A stretch of 40,994 bases of DNA from contig JAJDNS010000204.1 of assembly GCA_022340585.1 (NCBI GenBank), positions 1 through 40,994 of the forward strand. The letters are read 5' to 3'. This stretch comes from Acidobacteriota bacterium (GTDB taxonomy: Bacteria > Acidobacteriota > Vicinamibacteria > Fen-336). The notes beneath the pieces were generated by a model. It had not been told where the DNA came from, searched no databases, and was given only the letters and a program-made list of their open reading frames with translations. This document shows, one piece after another, positions 7,049 through 16,074 of the stretch (position 1 is the stretch's first letter; each line of letters starts with the position of its first letter). Both the position numbers and the translations under genes were made by a program.

Positions 7049-9151
7049 ATGCCTCTCTCGTGGATCAAGCGCGCGAAGCGGCCCGCCTCGGTGGACGAGC
7101 TCGTCGCCGCCGAGAAGTACGGGAAGGCGATCGATCTGATGCGCCGGCAGTTCTCGCAGCGTTACCCGAGCACGACCGAGAGGCAGGGCTACGCCGAGCT
7201 GTTGGTCCGAGCCGGCCGGGGCGCCGAGGCCGTGCCCGTCCTCCTCGGCATCGCTGACGAGCAGGAGCGCTACGGCTTCCCGGACAAGGCGCTGGAGGCG
7301 CTCCGGTGCGCGGCCGCGATCGATCCCGAGCAGGCGGAGGTGAAGGAGCGCCTCGAGTCGGTCCGGAGCGCCCCGACCGGAGACGCCGCGGTCGAACCGT
7401 CGACGCCCACGGAGGCGCCCGGCGCCGATGAAAGCTGGGGGACCGCACTCGACGGGGCCTCGGCTGCCCCGGCCGAGCCGACGGAGTCGGTGTCGGTCGT
7501 GGAGGAAGCGCCCGCCGGCGGGCCGGAGTTCACGGTCCTCGACGCGGAAGACCCCGACCCCGAGGCGCACGACGGCGGGCAGGAGAGCCACGGGGACGAC
7601 GTCCCGGGGGCGGCACCGCCGGGGAACGAGCCGGAGCTCGTCGTCCTGGAGGAGGCGAGCGAGACAACGCCGACGAGCCTCCACGTCTCACCCGGAGTCG
7701 TGGGTGCGGAGCGCACGGGCTCGGACGACGGCGAGATCACGGCCCGGAGCCTCCACGTCGACCCCAGCGTCCTGGGCGAGGAGGGGCCCGAGCCCGCCGA
7801 CGGCGACGTGGACCACGGCGAGATCACGGCCCGGAGCCTCCACGTCGACCCCAGCGTCCTGGGTGAAGAAGGGCCCGAGCCCGCCGACGACGACGTGGAC
7901 GACGGCGAGATCACGGCCCGGAGCCTCCACGTCGACCCCAGCGTCCTGGGTGAGGAGAGCACCGGCCCGGATGACGGCGAGATCACGGCGACCAGCATCC
8001 GGGTGGAGCCGAGCGCCCTCGATGGACGGGAGCCCGAGCTGCTGCCGGAAGACGATCTCGAGCCGGAGGAGGTGGAGGAGCTCACCACCGAGCCCAGCCC
8101 CGAGCTCGACGCCGGGACCGGCGCCGCCGACCCGGGTGTCGAAGCGCCGGCGCCGGTGCTCGGGTCGGGAGACGTTGCCGATGATGCGCCACCGTTCTCC
8201 ACCGGAGAGGACCCGGAGACGGGCATCGAGGCCGGCCCCGGGGCACCTCCTCCCGAGAGCACTCCGGAGGCCGAAGACGGCCTCCACTCGCTTCTCACCG
8301 ACGAAGACCTGGAGGAGGCCCTCACCGCCGAAGCTCACGCCCTCCTCGCCGACGGACCGGCGGAGGACGAGTCCGGATCGCTCGAGGACGACAATCACCT
8401 CGACGCGCTGCTCACCATCGACGCGCGAGCCCTCCTCGCCGACCACCCGAAGAGCGACGCCCCGGGGGCGCTCGACGACGACGGCGGGCTGGACGAGCTG
8501 CTCGCGATCGACGCGCGGGCGCTGCTCTCCGACGGGCCCGGAAGGGACGGGACGTCCCCCGCCGCGGCCGCGGCCGGGCCGTCCGCGACCGAGGGGAAGG
8601 TCGACGAGACCCTCCTCTCGGGACCTCACCCCGACGAGACACACCTGTTCCTGAGCGAGGACGACCTGCTGGGTGCTCTCGCCGATGAGCCTCAGCCGTC
8701 TGTCACCGACAAAGCCGATCAGGGCGAGGGGGCCCTCAGCCCCGAGGAGGAGGCGCTCCGCTCCCTGCCGCCGGAGGCCGCCGATCCCCTCCAGGCGGCC
8801 GCGGCCCTGCGTGCTCGCTACGGCAGCAGCGACTGGAGCGCACGGGTGCGGCTCCACCTCTCGGGTGAGCTGGCGCAGGCGGCCCGGCTCGGCGACGCCC
8901 TCGCCACGCTCGCCGCCGTTGCCGAGGACCTGGTGCAGCTGGGCTACGGACGACCGGCGATGACGATTCTCAAGAAGGCGGATCGCTTCCGGCACCGCCG
9001 CCCCGGCGAGGCGGTCGAGGACCCGGCCCTGCGGCAGGGAGTGCAGGCCCTTCTGAGGGAAGCGGAGGAGCTAGCGGCCCGCCCGGCCCCCTCGGTAGAG
9101 GAAGTAGCAGAAGGCGCCGGCGAGGAGCAGGGCCACCAGCTCGCCGGGTAG
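7049..9151 (+). CDS. Large acidic repeat protein with TPR-like N-terminus, function unknown
   Basis: A 700-residue soluble protein that I do not recognise. Residues 1-110 are basic to neutral and helical, with a TPR-like rhythm (KYGKAIDLMRRQF, RAGRGAEAVPVLLGIAD, KALEALRCAAAIDPE). Residues about 110-600 are strongly acidic, rich in Pro, Glu, Asp and Ala, and look disordered. They contain units of GEITARSLHVDPSVLGEE starting at residues 228, 257, 286 and 310, and three 30-residue units with (A/T)xxARALLADxP starting near 432, 462 and 492. The C-terminus (600-680) is again helical (RLGDALATLAAVAEDLVQLG). There is no signal peptide or membrane segment. The last 27 codons overlap the convergent OPT transporter gene. 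A scaffold or docking protein is conceivable but is only inference. Confidence 0.8.
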   Translation: MPLSWIKRAKRPASVDELVAAEKYGKAIDLMRRQFSQRYPSTTERQGYAELLVRAGRGAEAVPVLLGIADEQERYGFPDKALEALRCAAAIDPEQAEVKERLESVRSAPTGDAAVEPSTPTEAPGADESWGTALDGASAAPAEPTESVSVVEEAPAGGPEFTVLDAEDPDPEAHDGGQESHGDDVPGAAPPGNEPELVVLEEASETTPTSLHVSPGVVGAERTGSDDGEITARSLHVDPSVLGEEGPEPADGDVDHGEITARSLHVDPSVLGEEGPEPADDDVDDGEITARSLHVDPSVLGEESTGPDDGEITATSIRVEPSALDGREPELLPEDDLEPEEVEELTTEPSPELDAGTGAADPGVEAPAPVLGSGDVADDAPPFSTGEDPETGIEAGPGAPPPESTPEAEDGLHSLLTDEDLEEALTAEAHALLADGPAEDESGSLEDDNHLDALLTIDARALLADHPKSDAPGALDDDGGLDELLAIDARALLSDGPGRDGTSPAAAAAGPSATEGKVDETLLSGPHPDETHLFLSEDDLLGALADEPQPSVTDKADQGEGALSPEEEALRSLPPEAADPLQAAAALRARYGSSDWSARVRLHLSGELAQAARLGDALATLAAVAEDLVQLGYGRPAMTILKKADRFRHRRPGEAVEDPALRQGVQALLREAEELAARPAPSVEEVAEGAGEEQGHQLAG
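7730..8010 (+). repeat. In-frame tandem repeats, 87-87-72 bp
   Basis: Four units begin at 7730, 7817, 7904 and 7976, each opening GGCGAGATCACGGC. The first three are nearly identical at DNA level, including third codon positions, so the expansion is recent. The spacings of 87, 87 and 72 bp keep the reading frame. A degenerate earlier unit (TPTSLHVSPGVVG) precedes them. This is a coding repeat, not a CRISPR array. Confidence 0.92.
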
Positions 9152-10978
9152 CCCCCCGAGCCGGGGATCCATGGCCTTCGGGGCGAGGCCCGCGGCCACC
9201 AGGCCCGCGACCAGCACGCCGGCGAGCCCTTCGCCGGCCACCAGGCCCGAGGCCGCGAGGATCCCGGGATCGCTCTCACCCGGTGCCCGCTCTGCCGCCC
9301 CGCGCTCGGCGAGGGCCCGGATGCAGCCGCCCACGTAGAGGGGCGCCATGGTCGCGAGGGGCAGGTACACCCCGATGGCGAACGCCAGGCCCGAGACGCC
9401 GCACAGGATCGCCCCCAGGGCGAGGCCGCCTCCGGTGAGCACGAGGCCCCAGGGGAGGTCTCCGGCGAGCACGCCCTCGATGACCGTCTTCATCAGGGTG
9501 GCCTGGGGGGCGGGAAGCTCGCGGGAGCCGAAGGTGTAGGCGTGACCGAGAAGGAGCACCGTGGCCGCCACCGCCCAGCACGCGAAGGCGGCGCCGATGA
9601 GCTGCCCGACCTGCTGGAGCGCGGGGGTGGCCCCGACCAGCCAGCCCGTCTTGAGGTCCTGGGAGATGTCCCCTGCCTTGCTGGCGGCGATGGCCACGAT
9701 CGTCCCCACGGTGAGGACACCCGCTCGGGCGGCCCCGTCCGTCCACCCGGCGGCCGCGAAGACGGTTGCCGTCCCCAGCAGCGTCACCAGGGTGATCCCG
9801 GAGGTCGGCTGCGAGGAGACACCCACGATGCCGACGATCCGCGCCGCCACCGCCACGAAGAGGACGCCGAAGACACCGACCCCGGCCGACAGCACGGCGC
9901 GCTGGAGCGGGGCCATGTCGCCGGCGAAGACCCCGGGCACAATGCCCGCCACGACCACCACGAACACGATCCCCCCGACGACGAACCAGGGCGGCAGGTC
10001 GCGCTCGGTGCGGTCCACCGGGCCCTCGTGGGAGCTCGTCTCGGAGCGCCGCATCCCGCGGGCCACGGCGGCGAACGCCCCCCACATCGTCGGCAGGCCC
10101 CGCGCGACGGTGATGATCCCGGCGGTGGCCACCGCGCCGGCCCCGATGTAGCGCACGTAGCGGGACCAGATGTCGTCGGCAGTCATCTCCGACACCAGCC
10201 GCTCGGTCTCCGGGAAAAGCGGTGCCTGGAGCCCGGCGCCCAGCCAGGCAATGAGGGGCGTCAGGGTCACCGACGAGATGAGGGCCCCGGACACGCACAC
10301 CGCGGCGGTGCGGTAGCCGAGGATGTAGCCCACGCCGATGAGAGCGGGCGCCACCTCCAGGGCGAGCTCGGCTTTTGGCAGGACCGGCAGGGCGAGGCGA
10401 AGCTCGTCGGGAACCAGGAAGGCCAGGGCCAGGAGCAGCTTCACCGCCGCCCCCACCGCCATGCCCCGGAAGATCCAGACCCCGGTCGACGCGGCGCCTT
10501 TCCCGGTTTCCCCGGTCGTGGCGCGCAGGACCTCGGCGCAGGCGGTCCCCTCGGGATAGGGCAGCTCTTCGTGAGAGTCGACGATGAGCAGCTTCCGGAG
10601 GGGGATCATGGCCGAGAGACCCAGGACCCCGCCGAGGAAGGCGAGGATCACCACCTGGAGGTACGGGGGCACGATGCCCCAGAGGAAGAGGGCGGGGATG
10701 GTGAAGATGACCCCGGTGGCCAGGGAGGTCGAGGCCGCGGCGACGGTCTGGGAGAGGTTGGCCTCGAGGATCGTCCCGTCGGCCCGGAAGACGTGGAAGA
10801 CGGCGACGGTCATGACCGCGGCGGGGATGGATGCGGAGACCGTCATGCCCACCCGCAAGCCGAGGTAGGCGTTGGCGGCGCCGAAGACGATCCCCAGGAC
10901 GACCCCGGTGAAGACCGCCTTGAGAGTGAACTCGGGGATGGTGGTGCTGTTCGCGGGCGTCGACATGGCGGGGATCAT
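9071..10978 (-). CDS. OPT family oligopeptide/metal-chelate transporter
   Basis: Polytopic inner-membrane importer of about 635 residues with many hydrophobic helices. The opening segment IPEFTLKAV, then GAANAYLGLRVGMTVSASIP, and the internal SHEELPYPEGTACAEVLRA are hallmarks of the bacterial OPT superfamily, whose members carry oligopeptides or iron-chelate complexes. The substrate cannot be assigned. Starts at 10978 (MIPAMSTP, with AGGGA ten bases upstream) or 10966 (MSTPANS) are both possible. The open frame further upstream runs through the repeat element at 11025-11183 and is rejected. The C-terminal end overlaps the tail of the convergent repeat protein by 81 bases. It is probably monocistronic. 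Confidence 0.9.
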   Translation of the reverse strand: MIPAMSTPANSTTIPEFTLKAVFTGVVLGIVFGAANAYLGLRVGMTVSASIPAAVMTVAVFHVFRADGTILEANLSQTVAAASTSLATGVIFTIPALFLWGIVPPYLQVVILAFLGGVLGLSAMIPLRKLLIVDSHEELPYPEGTACAEVLRATTGETGKGAASTGVWIFRGMAVGAAVKLLLALAFLVPDELRLALPVLPKAELALEVAPALIGVGYILGYRTAAVCVSGALISSVTLTPLIAWLGAGLQAPLFPETERLVSEMTADDIWSRYVRYIGAGAVATAGIITVARGLPTMWGAFAAVARGMRRSETSSHEGPVDRTERDLPPWFVVGGIVFVVVVAGIVPGVFAGDMAPLQRAVLSAGVGVFGVLFVAVAARIVGIVGVSSQPTSGITLVTLLGTATVFAAAGWTDGAARAGVLTVGTIVAIAASKAGDISQDLKTGWLVGATPALQQVGQLIGAAFACWAVAATVLLLGHAYTFGSRELPAPQATLMKTVIEGVLAGDLPWGLVLTGGGLALGAILCGVSGLAFAIGVYLPLATMAPLYVGGCIRALAERGAAERAPGESDPGILAASGLVAGEGLAGVLVAGLVAAGLAPKAMDPRLGGLPGELVALLLAGAFCYFLYRGGRAGR

Positions 10979-11024
10979 AACCGCTTGTTCCCTGGGAGGG
11001 CCGTCTGTTCCCGACTCTTCAGGC

Positions 11025-11183
11025 GAGCCCAGCGCGGGGGCGGAGGGGAGGGGACAACGGAAGGGGGTCGGGAGTCCAGCGCGGGGCGGAGGGGGGAGGG
11101 AACAACGGAATGGGGTCAGGCCCCTTTTCATTGCGTCGCGAGCGGGAACGTCGGGGCGACGCAACAAAACGGGGCCAGACCCC
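11025..11183. repeat. REP-like element A: flank units plus long GGGGTCAGG hairpin
   Basis: The arms 11112-11139 and 11156-11183 form a nearly complete 28-bp inverted repeat (outer GGGGTCAGGCCCC / GGGGCCAGACCCC, inner TTGCGTCGC / GCGACGCAA) around a 16-nt loop. To its left, two related flank units of about 47 bp (from 11025 and 11072; AGCGCGGGG, GGAGGGG, ACAACGGAA) stand in tandem. The same flank plus hairpin recurs at element B. The hairpin ends on the first base of the stop codon of the LCAT-like gene, so it fills the whole gap between that gene and the OPT gene. Confidence 0.88.
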
Positions 11184-12574
11184 TAAGGGGGCCTGGACGC
11201 TACTACGAAGACGTCCTCGGCGGGCTCGACGGTGGGGCCACCGGTGACGGTGACGCGGTAGGAGCCAGGGGGCAGGGGGCGAAGCTCCGCGGCGTAGCCA
11301 CCGTCGGGGTCCCGCTGGAGAGTGGGGCGCGTCACGGGGGGCCCTCCCCGCGCGGGGCGGATGCGGGCGATGAGACGAGGGGGCGCCGGCTCGACTCGGG
11401 CACGGATCACGACGGGCTCGTCCCGCCAGAGGATGTCCTCCACGTCCAGGGACACGCAGGTGAGACGGCGCCGGGCCACCCGGTAGGCGTCGAGGTCGAT
11501 GTCGAGCCCCGCGAGGAGGCCGACGACATGGGTCAGGGCCGCGACCGCGCTCTGGAGGGAGGCGTGGCGGGTTCCCACGTACATCTCGCGACCCTCGTGT
11601 CCCTTCTCGAGGGGCGTGGCCGAGGCGCGCGGCACGGTCCCGTCTCCCGAGTGGTCCCGGCCCCGCCAGGTGGGCACCAGCTCCAGACGGCCGTCGACCA
11701 GGCGCGCCGACTGGGGCGTCGTCTGGTCGATCCCCACCACCGGGTAGATCGCGCAGCCGTGCTCCCGGTACCGCGAGGACCGGCGGTGCGACTCGACGGC
11801 CCGGCGGATCTCGTGGTGGAACGCCACCCCCCGCGCCACCCGGGAAGGATCGAGGTTCGGGAGCGTCGTCTCCACCACCCGCGCAAAGCCTCGCCCGCCG
11901 GTTTCGACCACCGGATAGAACGGCAGGAGCTGGTGCACCGACGTGCACGACCGGGCGAGGGTGGTCAGGTCGACGAGACCGAGAGGACCCTTGCGCACGC
12001 CGTTGCTGAGCGCGTCGAGGGCACTCGGTGCTCCCCGGAAGGGCGTCCCGAAGGCGACGAGGGCGCGGGTCGAGCGCCAGCCGTCGTGAAGCTCCAGAAA
12101 CGCCCGGGCCACGAGGCCGCCCAGGGAGTGGGCGACCAGGACGAGACGCGCCTCGTCGTTGCCGGAGCGGCGCCGCCACCGTGTCAACCACCCGTGGGCC
12201 CGGCGGGCGAGGAGGCGGGCGGCCACCCGGACGTCGCGCCGCCAATCGTAGGGGAACTCGAAGAAGCTCTGCCCCGGGACCAGCCCCAGGGACCGGCACA
12301 GGGTGTCCGACAGCGTCGAGTACCCGTCGATCTTCCAGAGTCCGGGGATGAGGTGCACGTCGGGGAAGAGGCGGGCGGCCACCACCCCGTCGTCCAGGTC
12401 GTCGCGGTCGACCGGGTCGTCGCGCAGGACGAGAGGGGCGAGGCGACGCCCCAGGGCCGCGCCCAGGAGCGCCCCCGCCGAGGGGCCCCACAGGTCCTTC
12501 CCGTCCTTGCACAGGACGCTCCCGGTGAGGCCGGGAAGAAGAACGACCACGTCTCCAAATCGACGCCGGGACAT
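11183..12574 (-). CDS. LCAT-like alpha/beta hydrolase (lipase/acyltransferase)
   Basis: Alpha/beta hydrolase of 463 residues resembling lecithin:cholesterol acyltransferase-type enzymes. N-terminal VVLLPGLTGSVL (9-20) and DLWGP (27-31) are typical of the LCAT family. The nucleophile Ser150 lies in AHSLGG, the acid Asp311 in SGDGTVP and His337 in RHASLQ. After about 360 a beta-rich domain ends with PPGSYRVTVTGG, resembling an immunoglobulin-like module. No signal peptide is evident, so it may be cytoplasmic or unconventionally located. ATG 12574 follows GGGAGGT closely; an upstream ATG at 12622 would add 16 residues without a ribosome site. A phospholipase, esterase or transacylase activity is expected from the family; the substrate is unknown. 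Confidence 0.82.
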   Translation of the reverse strand: MSRRRFGDVVVLLPGLTGSVLCKDGKDLWGPSAGALLGAALGRRLAPLVLRDDPVDRDDLDDGVVAARLFPDVHLIPGLWKIDGYSTLSDTLCRSLGLVPGQSFFEFPYDWRRDVRVAARLLARRAHGWLTRWRRRSGNDEARLVLVAHSLGGLVARAFLELHDGWRSTRALVAFGTPFRGAPSALDALSNGVRKGPLGLVDLTTLARSCTSVHQLLPFYPVVETGGRGFARVVETTLPNLDPSRVARGVAFHHEIRRAVESHRRSSRYREHGCAIYPVVGIDQTTPQSARLVDGRLELVPTWRGRDHSGDGTVPRASATPLEKGHEGREMYVGTRHASLQSAVAALTHVVGLLAGLDIDLDAYRVARRRLTCVSLDVEDILWRDEPVVIRARVEPAPPRLIARIRPARGGPPVTRPTLQRDPDGGYAAELRPLPPGSYRVTVTGGPTVEPAEDVFVVASRPP

Positions 12575-12700
12575 GTGACCTCCCTCGTCCGTGGGGCTCG
12601 ACGGCGGAGCCATGAGCACCATAGGTGGACCCCATGAGCGTCGTCAACTGGTGGGCGGAATCGTAGTTCTCCTACCTCAGGGAGATGGGGCGAGCGTTGG

Positions 12701-12730
12701 TTGCGCCCTCCTCGCGGCGTCGGATAGACT
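12701..12730 (+). promoter_or_regulatory. Possible promoter of gap
   Basis: TTGCGC (12701-12706) and TAGACT (12725-12730) with an 18-base spacer lie 33 bases before the gap ATG. The -35 and -10 matches are moderate. The position is suitable for the glycolytic gene group. Confidence 0.35.
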
Positions 12731-12763
12731 GCGCTTTTGGAATTGAACCCGGAGGTCGAATAG

Positions 12764-13834
<1,071 letters not shown>

Positions 13835-13876
13835 GCCTCCCACTTCGCCGACCCCCGGGAGATCCCGGGTTTCTTC

Positions 13877-13915
13877 GGGGGCGGCCCCAGCGGGTCGCCC
13901 CCGATTTCTCTTTCG
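13877..13915 (+). terminator. Rho-independent-like terminator after gap
   Basis: GGGGGCG (13877-13883) pairs with CGCCCCC (13896-13902) around a 12-nt loop, followed by GATTTCTCTTT. It sits 43 bases after the gap stop. It may limit readthrough into pgk, giving more gap than pgk message. Confidence 0.6.
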
Positions 13916-13922
13916 GACTGAA

Positions 13923-13992
13923 GGGGTCAGGTCTTCCGTTTCGCGTCGTGCCCGTTCGGATCTCTACGATGCGAAAGGCAAGACCTGACCCC
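13923..13992. repeat. REP-like element C: GGGGTCAGGTCTT hairpin before pgk
   Basis: The arms 13923-13944 and 13971-13992 pair at about 20 of 22 positions (outer GGGGTCAGGTCTT / AAGACCTGACCCC, inner TTTCGC / GCGAAA) around a 26-nt loop. The element ends 13 bases before the pgk start, so its right edge touches the AGGAAGG ribosome site. It has the outer arms of the elements at 11112, 21546 and 31041 but a divergent inner part. Confidence 0.85.
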
Positions 13993-14005
13993 ATGAGGAA
14001 GGACA

Positions 14006-15241
14006 ATGGCCAAGCTCTTCATCGAGGACCTCGACCTCGCCGGCAAGCGCGTCATCATGCGCGTCGACTTCAACGTCCCCCTCAAGGACGGCACGGTCGA
14101 GAACGACAAGCGGCTGCGCGCGGCGCTGCCCTCCATCGAGTACGTCCTGGACCAGGGCGCGAGCCTGGTTCTCATGAGCCACCTCGGACGCCCCAACGGC
14201 CAGCGCAAGGACGCCCTCAGCCTCGCCCCGGTGGCAAGGCGGCTCTCCGAGCTGCTCGGCAAGCCGGTGAAGCAGCTCGACGACTGCGTGGGTCCCGAGG
14301 TGGAGGCGGCGAGCGCGGCCTTGAAGCCCGGCGACGTGATGCTCCTCCAGAACCTCCGCTTCCACATCGAGGAGGAGGGCAAGGCCAAGGGGCCGGACGG
14401 GTCCGCCACGAAGGCCGACCCCGAGGCGGTGGAGGCCTTCCGGGCGTCGCTGTCGAAGCTGGGCGACGTGTACGTGAACGACGCCTTCGGCACCGCCCAC
14501 CGGGCCCACAGCTCGATGGTCGGAGTGGACCTGCCCCAGCGGGCCGCCGGCTACCTGATGAAGAAGGAGCTGGACTTCCTCGGCGACGCCGTCGAGAACC
14601 CGACCCGGCCCTTCGTGGCGATCATCGGCGGGGCCAAGGTCTCGGGCAAGATCGACGTCATCGAGGCCCTGCTGCCCAGGGTCGACACCCTCATCATCGG
14701 CGGGGGCATGGCCTACACGTTCTACAAGGCCCAGGGCAAGGAGATCGGCGGGTCCCTGGTCGAGGACGACCGCCTCGAGATGGCGAAGGCGCTCCTCGAG
14801 AAGGGTGGGGACAAGCTGGTGCTGCCCCTGGACACCGTGGTGACCGACAGCTTCGACTTCGACGCCCGCAAGGTGGGGACGCTCAAGACCGTTCCCTGGG
14901 ACGGCATCGGGCCGAAGGACATCGGGGTGGACATCGGCGAGAAGACCCGCGAGAAGTTCGCCGCGATCGTGAAGGACGCCAGGACGGTGGTCTGGAACGG
15001 CCCCATGGGCGTCTTCGAGATCCCGGAGACCGCGAAGGGCACCCTGGCCATCGCCCAGGCCCTGGCCGAGGCCACGAAGAACGGGGCCGTCACCATCGTG
15101 GGCGGCGGCGACTCGGTGGCCGCGATCGAGCAGAACGGGCTCGCCGACCAGGTCAGCCACGTCTCCACCGGCGGCGGCGCCTCCCTCGAGTACCTCGAGG
15201 GCAAGGAGCTCCCCGGCGTCGTCAACCTGACGGACAAATAG
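14006..15241 (+). CDS. pgk: Phosphoglycerate kinase
   Basis: Cytoplasmic glycolytic kinase transferring phosphate from 1,3-bisphosphoglycerate to ADP. The 411-residue length is normal. Substrate-binding RVDFNVPL occupies 19-26, SHLGRPNG follows near 55, and LLQNLRF marks the N-domain. In the C-domain are [20 protein letters not shown] and [10 protein letters not shown], the nucleotide-binding glycine-rich region. ATG 14006 follows AGGAAGG within the 13 bases that separate it from REP-like element C. tpiA begins 25 bases downstream, so pgk and tpiA are probably one transcription unit. Expression may be set partly by the hairpins between gap and pgk. Confidence 0.97.
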   Translation: MAKLFIEDLDLAGKRVIMRVDFNVPLKDGTVENDKRLRAALPSIEYVLDQGASLVLMSHLGRPNGQRKDALSLAPVARRLSELLGKPVKQLDDCVGPEVEAASAALKPGDVMLLQNLRFHIEEEGKAKGPDGSATKADPEAVEAFRASLSKLGDVYVNDAFGTAHRAHSSMVGVDLPQRAAGYLMKKELDFLGDAVENPTRPFVAIIGGAKVSGKIDVIEALLPRVDTLIIGGGMAYTFYKAQGKEIGGSLVEDDRLEMAKALLEKGGDKLVLPLDTVVTDSFDFDARKVGTLKTVPWDGIGPKDIGVDIGEKTREKFAAIVKDARTVVWNGPMGVFEIPETAKGTLAIAQALAEATKNGAVTIVGGGDSVAAIEQNGLADQVSHVSTGGGASLEYLEGKELPGVVNLTDK

Positions 15242-15266
15242 GAACCAAAGGGGTACTGAGGAATCC

Positions 15267-16034
15267 ATGGCAAACCGAACTCCGTTGATCGCTGGCAACT
15301 GGAAGCTGAACAAGACGACCGCCGAGGCGGTGGCCCTCGCCACCGAGATCAAGAGCGGGGCCGACGCTGCCGGTTCGGACGTCGACGTCCTGGTGTCCCC
15401 CGTCTTCACCGTCCTCGCGGCGGTGGCGAAGGCCCTCGCGGGCTCGAAGGTCTTCCTGGCCGGCCAGAACATGCACTCCGAGCTGAGCGGCGCCTACACC
15501 GGCGAGATCGCCCCCACCATGCTCACGGACGTGGGCTGCTCCCACGTGATCCTCGGCCACTCCGAGCGTCGCCAGTACTTCGGCGAGACCGACGAGGGCG
15601 TCGCGAAGAAGACGAAGGTCGCCCTGGACAACGGCCTGCTCCCCATCTCGTGCGTCGGTGAGACGCTCGAGGAGCGCGAGGGCGGCAAGACGATGGACGT
15701 GGTCGGCCGCCAGGTCGACGCCATCTTGAAGGCCGTCTCGGCCGACGAGGCGACGAAGGTCGTGATCGCCTACGAGCCGGTCTGGGCCATCGGCACCGGC
15801 AAGGTGGCCACCCCGGAGCAGGCCCAGGAGGTCCACGCCTTCGTCCGCAAGCGCGTGGGCGACGTCCACGGCCCGGCCGTGGCCGACGCCGTGCGGATCC
15901 TCTACGGCGGCAGCGTCAAGCCCGACAACGTGAAAGGCCTCATGGCGCTCCCCGACGTGGACGGCGCCCTGGTGGGCGGGGCTTCGCTCAAGGCCGACTC
16001 GTTCCTCAAGCTCGTACACTTCGACAAGCAGTAG
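15267..16034 (+). CDS. tpiA: Triosephosphate isomerase
   Basis: Interconverts dihydroxyacetone phosphate and glyceraldehyde-3-phosphate. The 255-residue TIM barrel shows GNWKLNK with Lys13, the electrophile His98 in ILGHSERR, and the base Glu170 in AYEPVWAIGTG. The phosphate-gripping YGGSV and GGASL lie near the C-terminus. It starts 25 bases after pgk and ends the glycolytic group. In many bacteria secG follows tpiA directly; here secG is about 5.7 kb further on, behind an accessory block. Confidence 0.97.
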   Translation: MANRTPLIAGNWKLNKTTAEAVALATEIKSGADAAGSDVDVLVSPVFTVLAAVAKALAGSKVFLAGQNMHSELSGAYTGEIAPTMLTDVGCSHVILGHSERRQYFGETDEGVAKKTKVALDNGLLPISCVGETLEEREGGKTMDVVGRQVDAILKAVSADEATKVVIAYEPVWAIGTGKVATPEQAQEVHAFVRKRVGDVHGPAVADAVRILYGGSVKPDNVKGLMALPDVDGALVGGASLKADSFLKLVHFDKQ

Positions 16035-16041
16035 GCCCTGT

Positions 16042-16062
16042 CGGGGCCGGCCCACGGCCCCG
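16042..16062. terminator. Hairpin between convergent tpiA and enolase-superfamily genes
   Basis: CGGGGCC (16042-16048) pairs with GGCCCCG (16056-16062) around a 7-nt loop in the 40-base convergent gap. There is no U-run on either strand, so termination would be weak or Rho-assisted. Confidence 0.4.
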
Positions 16063-16074
16063 CGTCCTCGAGAA

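Noticed and set aside
7730..8010. Regular repeats as a possible CRISPR array
   Set aside because: The repeats are in frame, contain no variable spacers and encode a consistent peptide.
9542..12637. Open frame of 1031 codons on the plus strand, antisense to the OPT and LCAT-like genes
   Set aside because: It is the mirror of two well-supported genes, rich in Gly, Arg, His and Asp as expected for antisense frames in GC-rich DNA, and it runs through REP-like element A.
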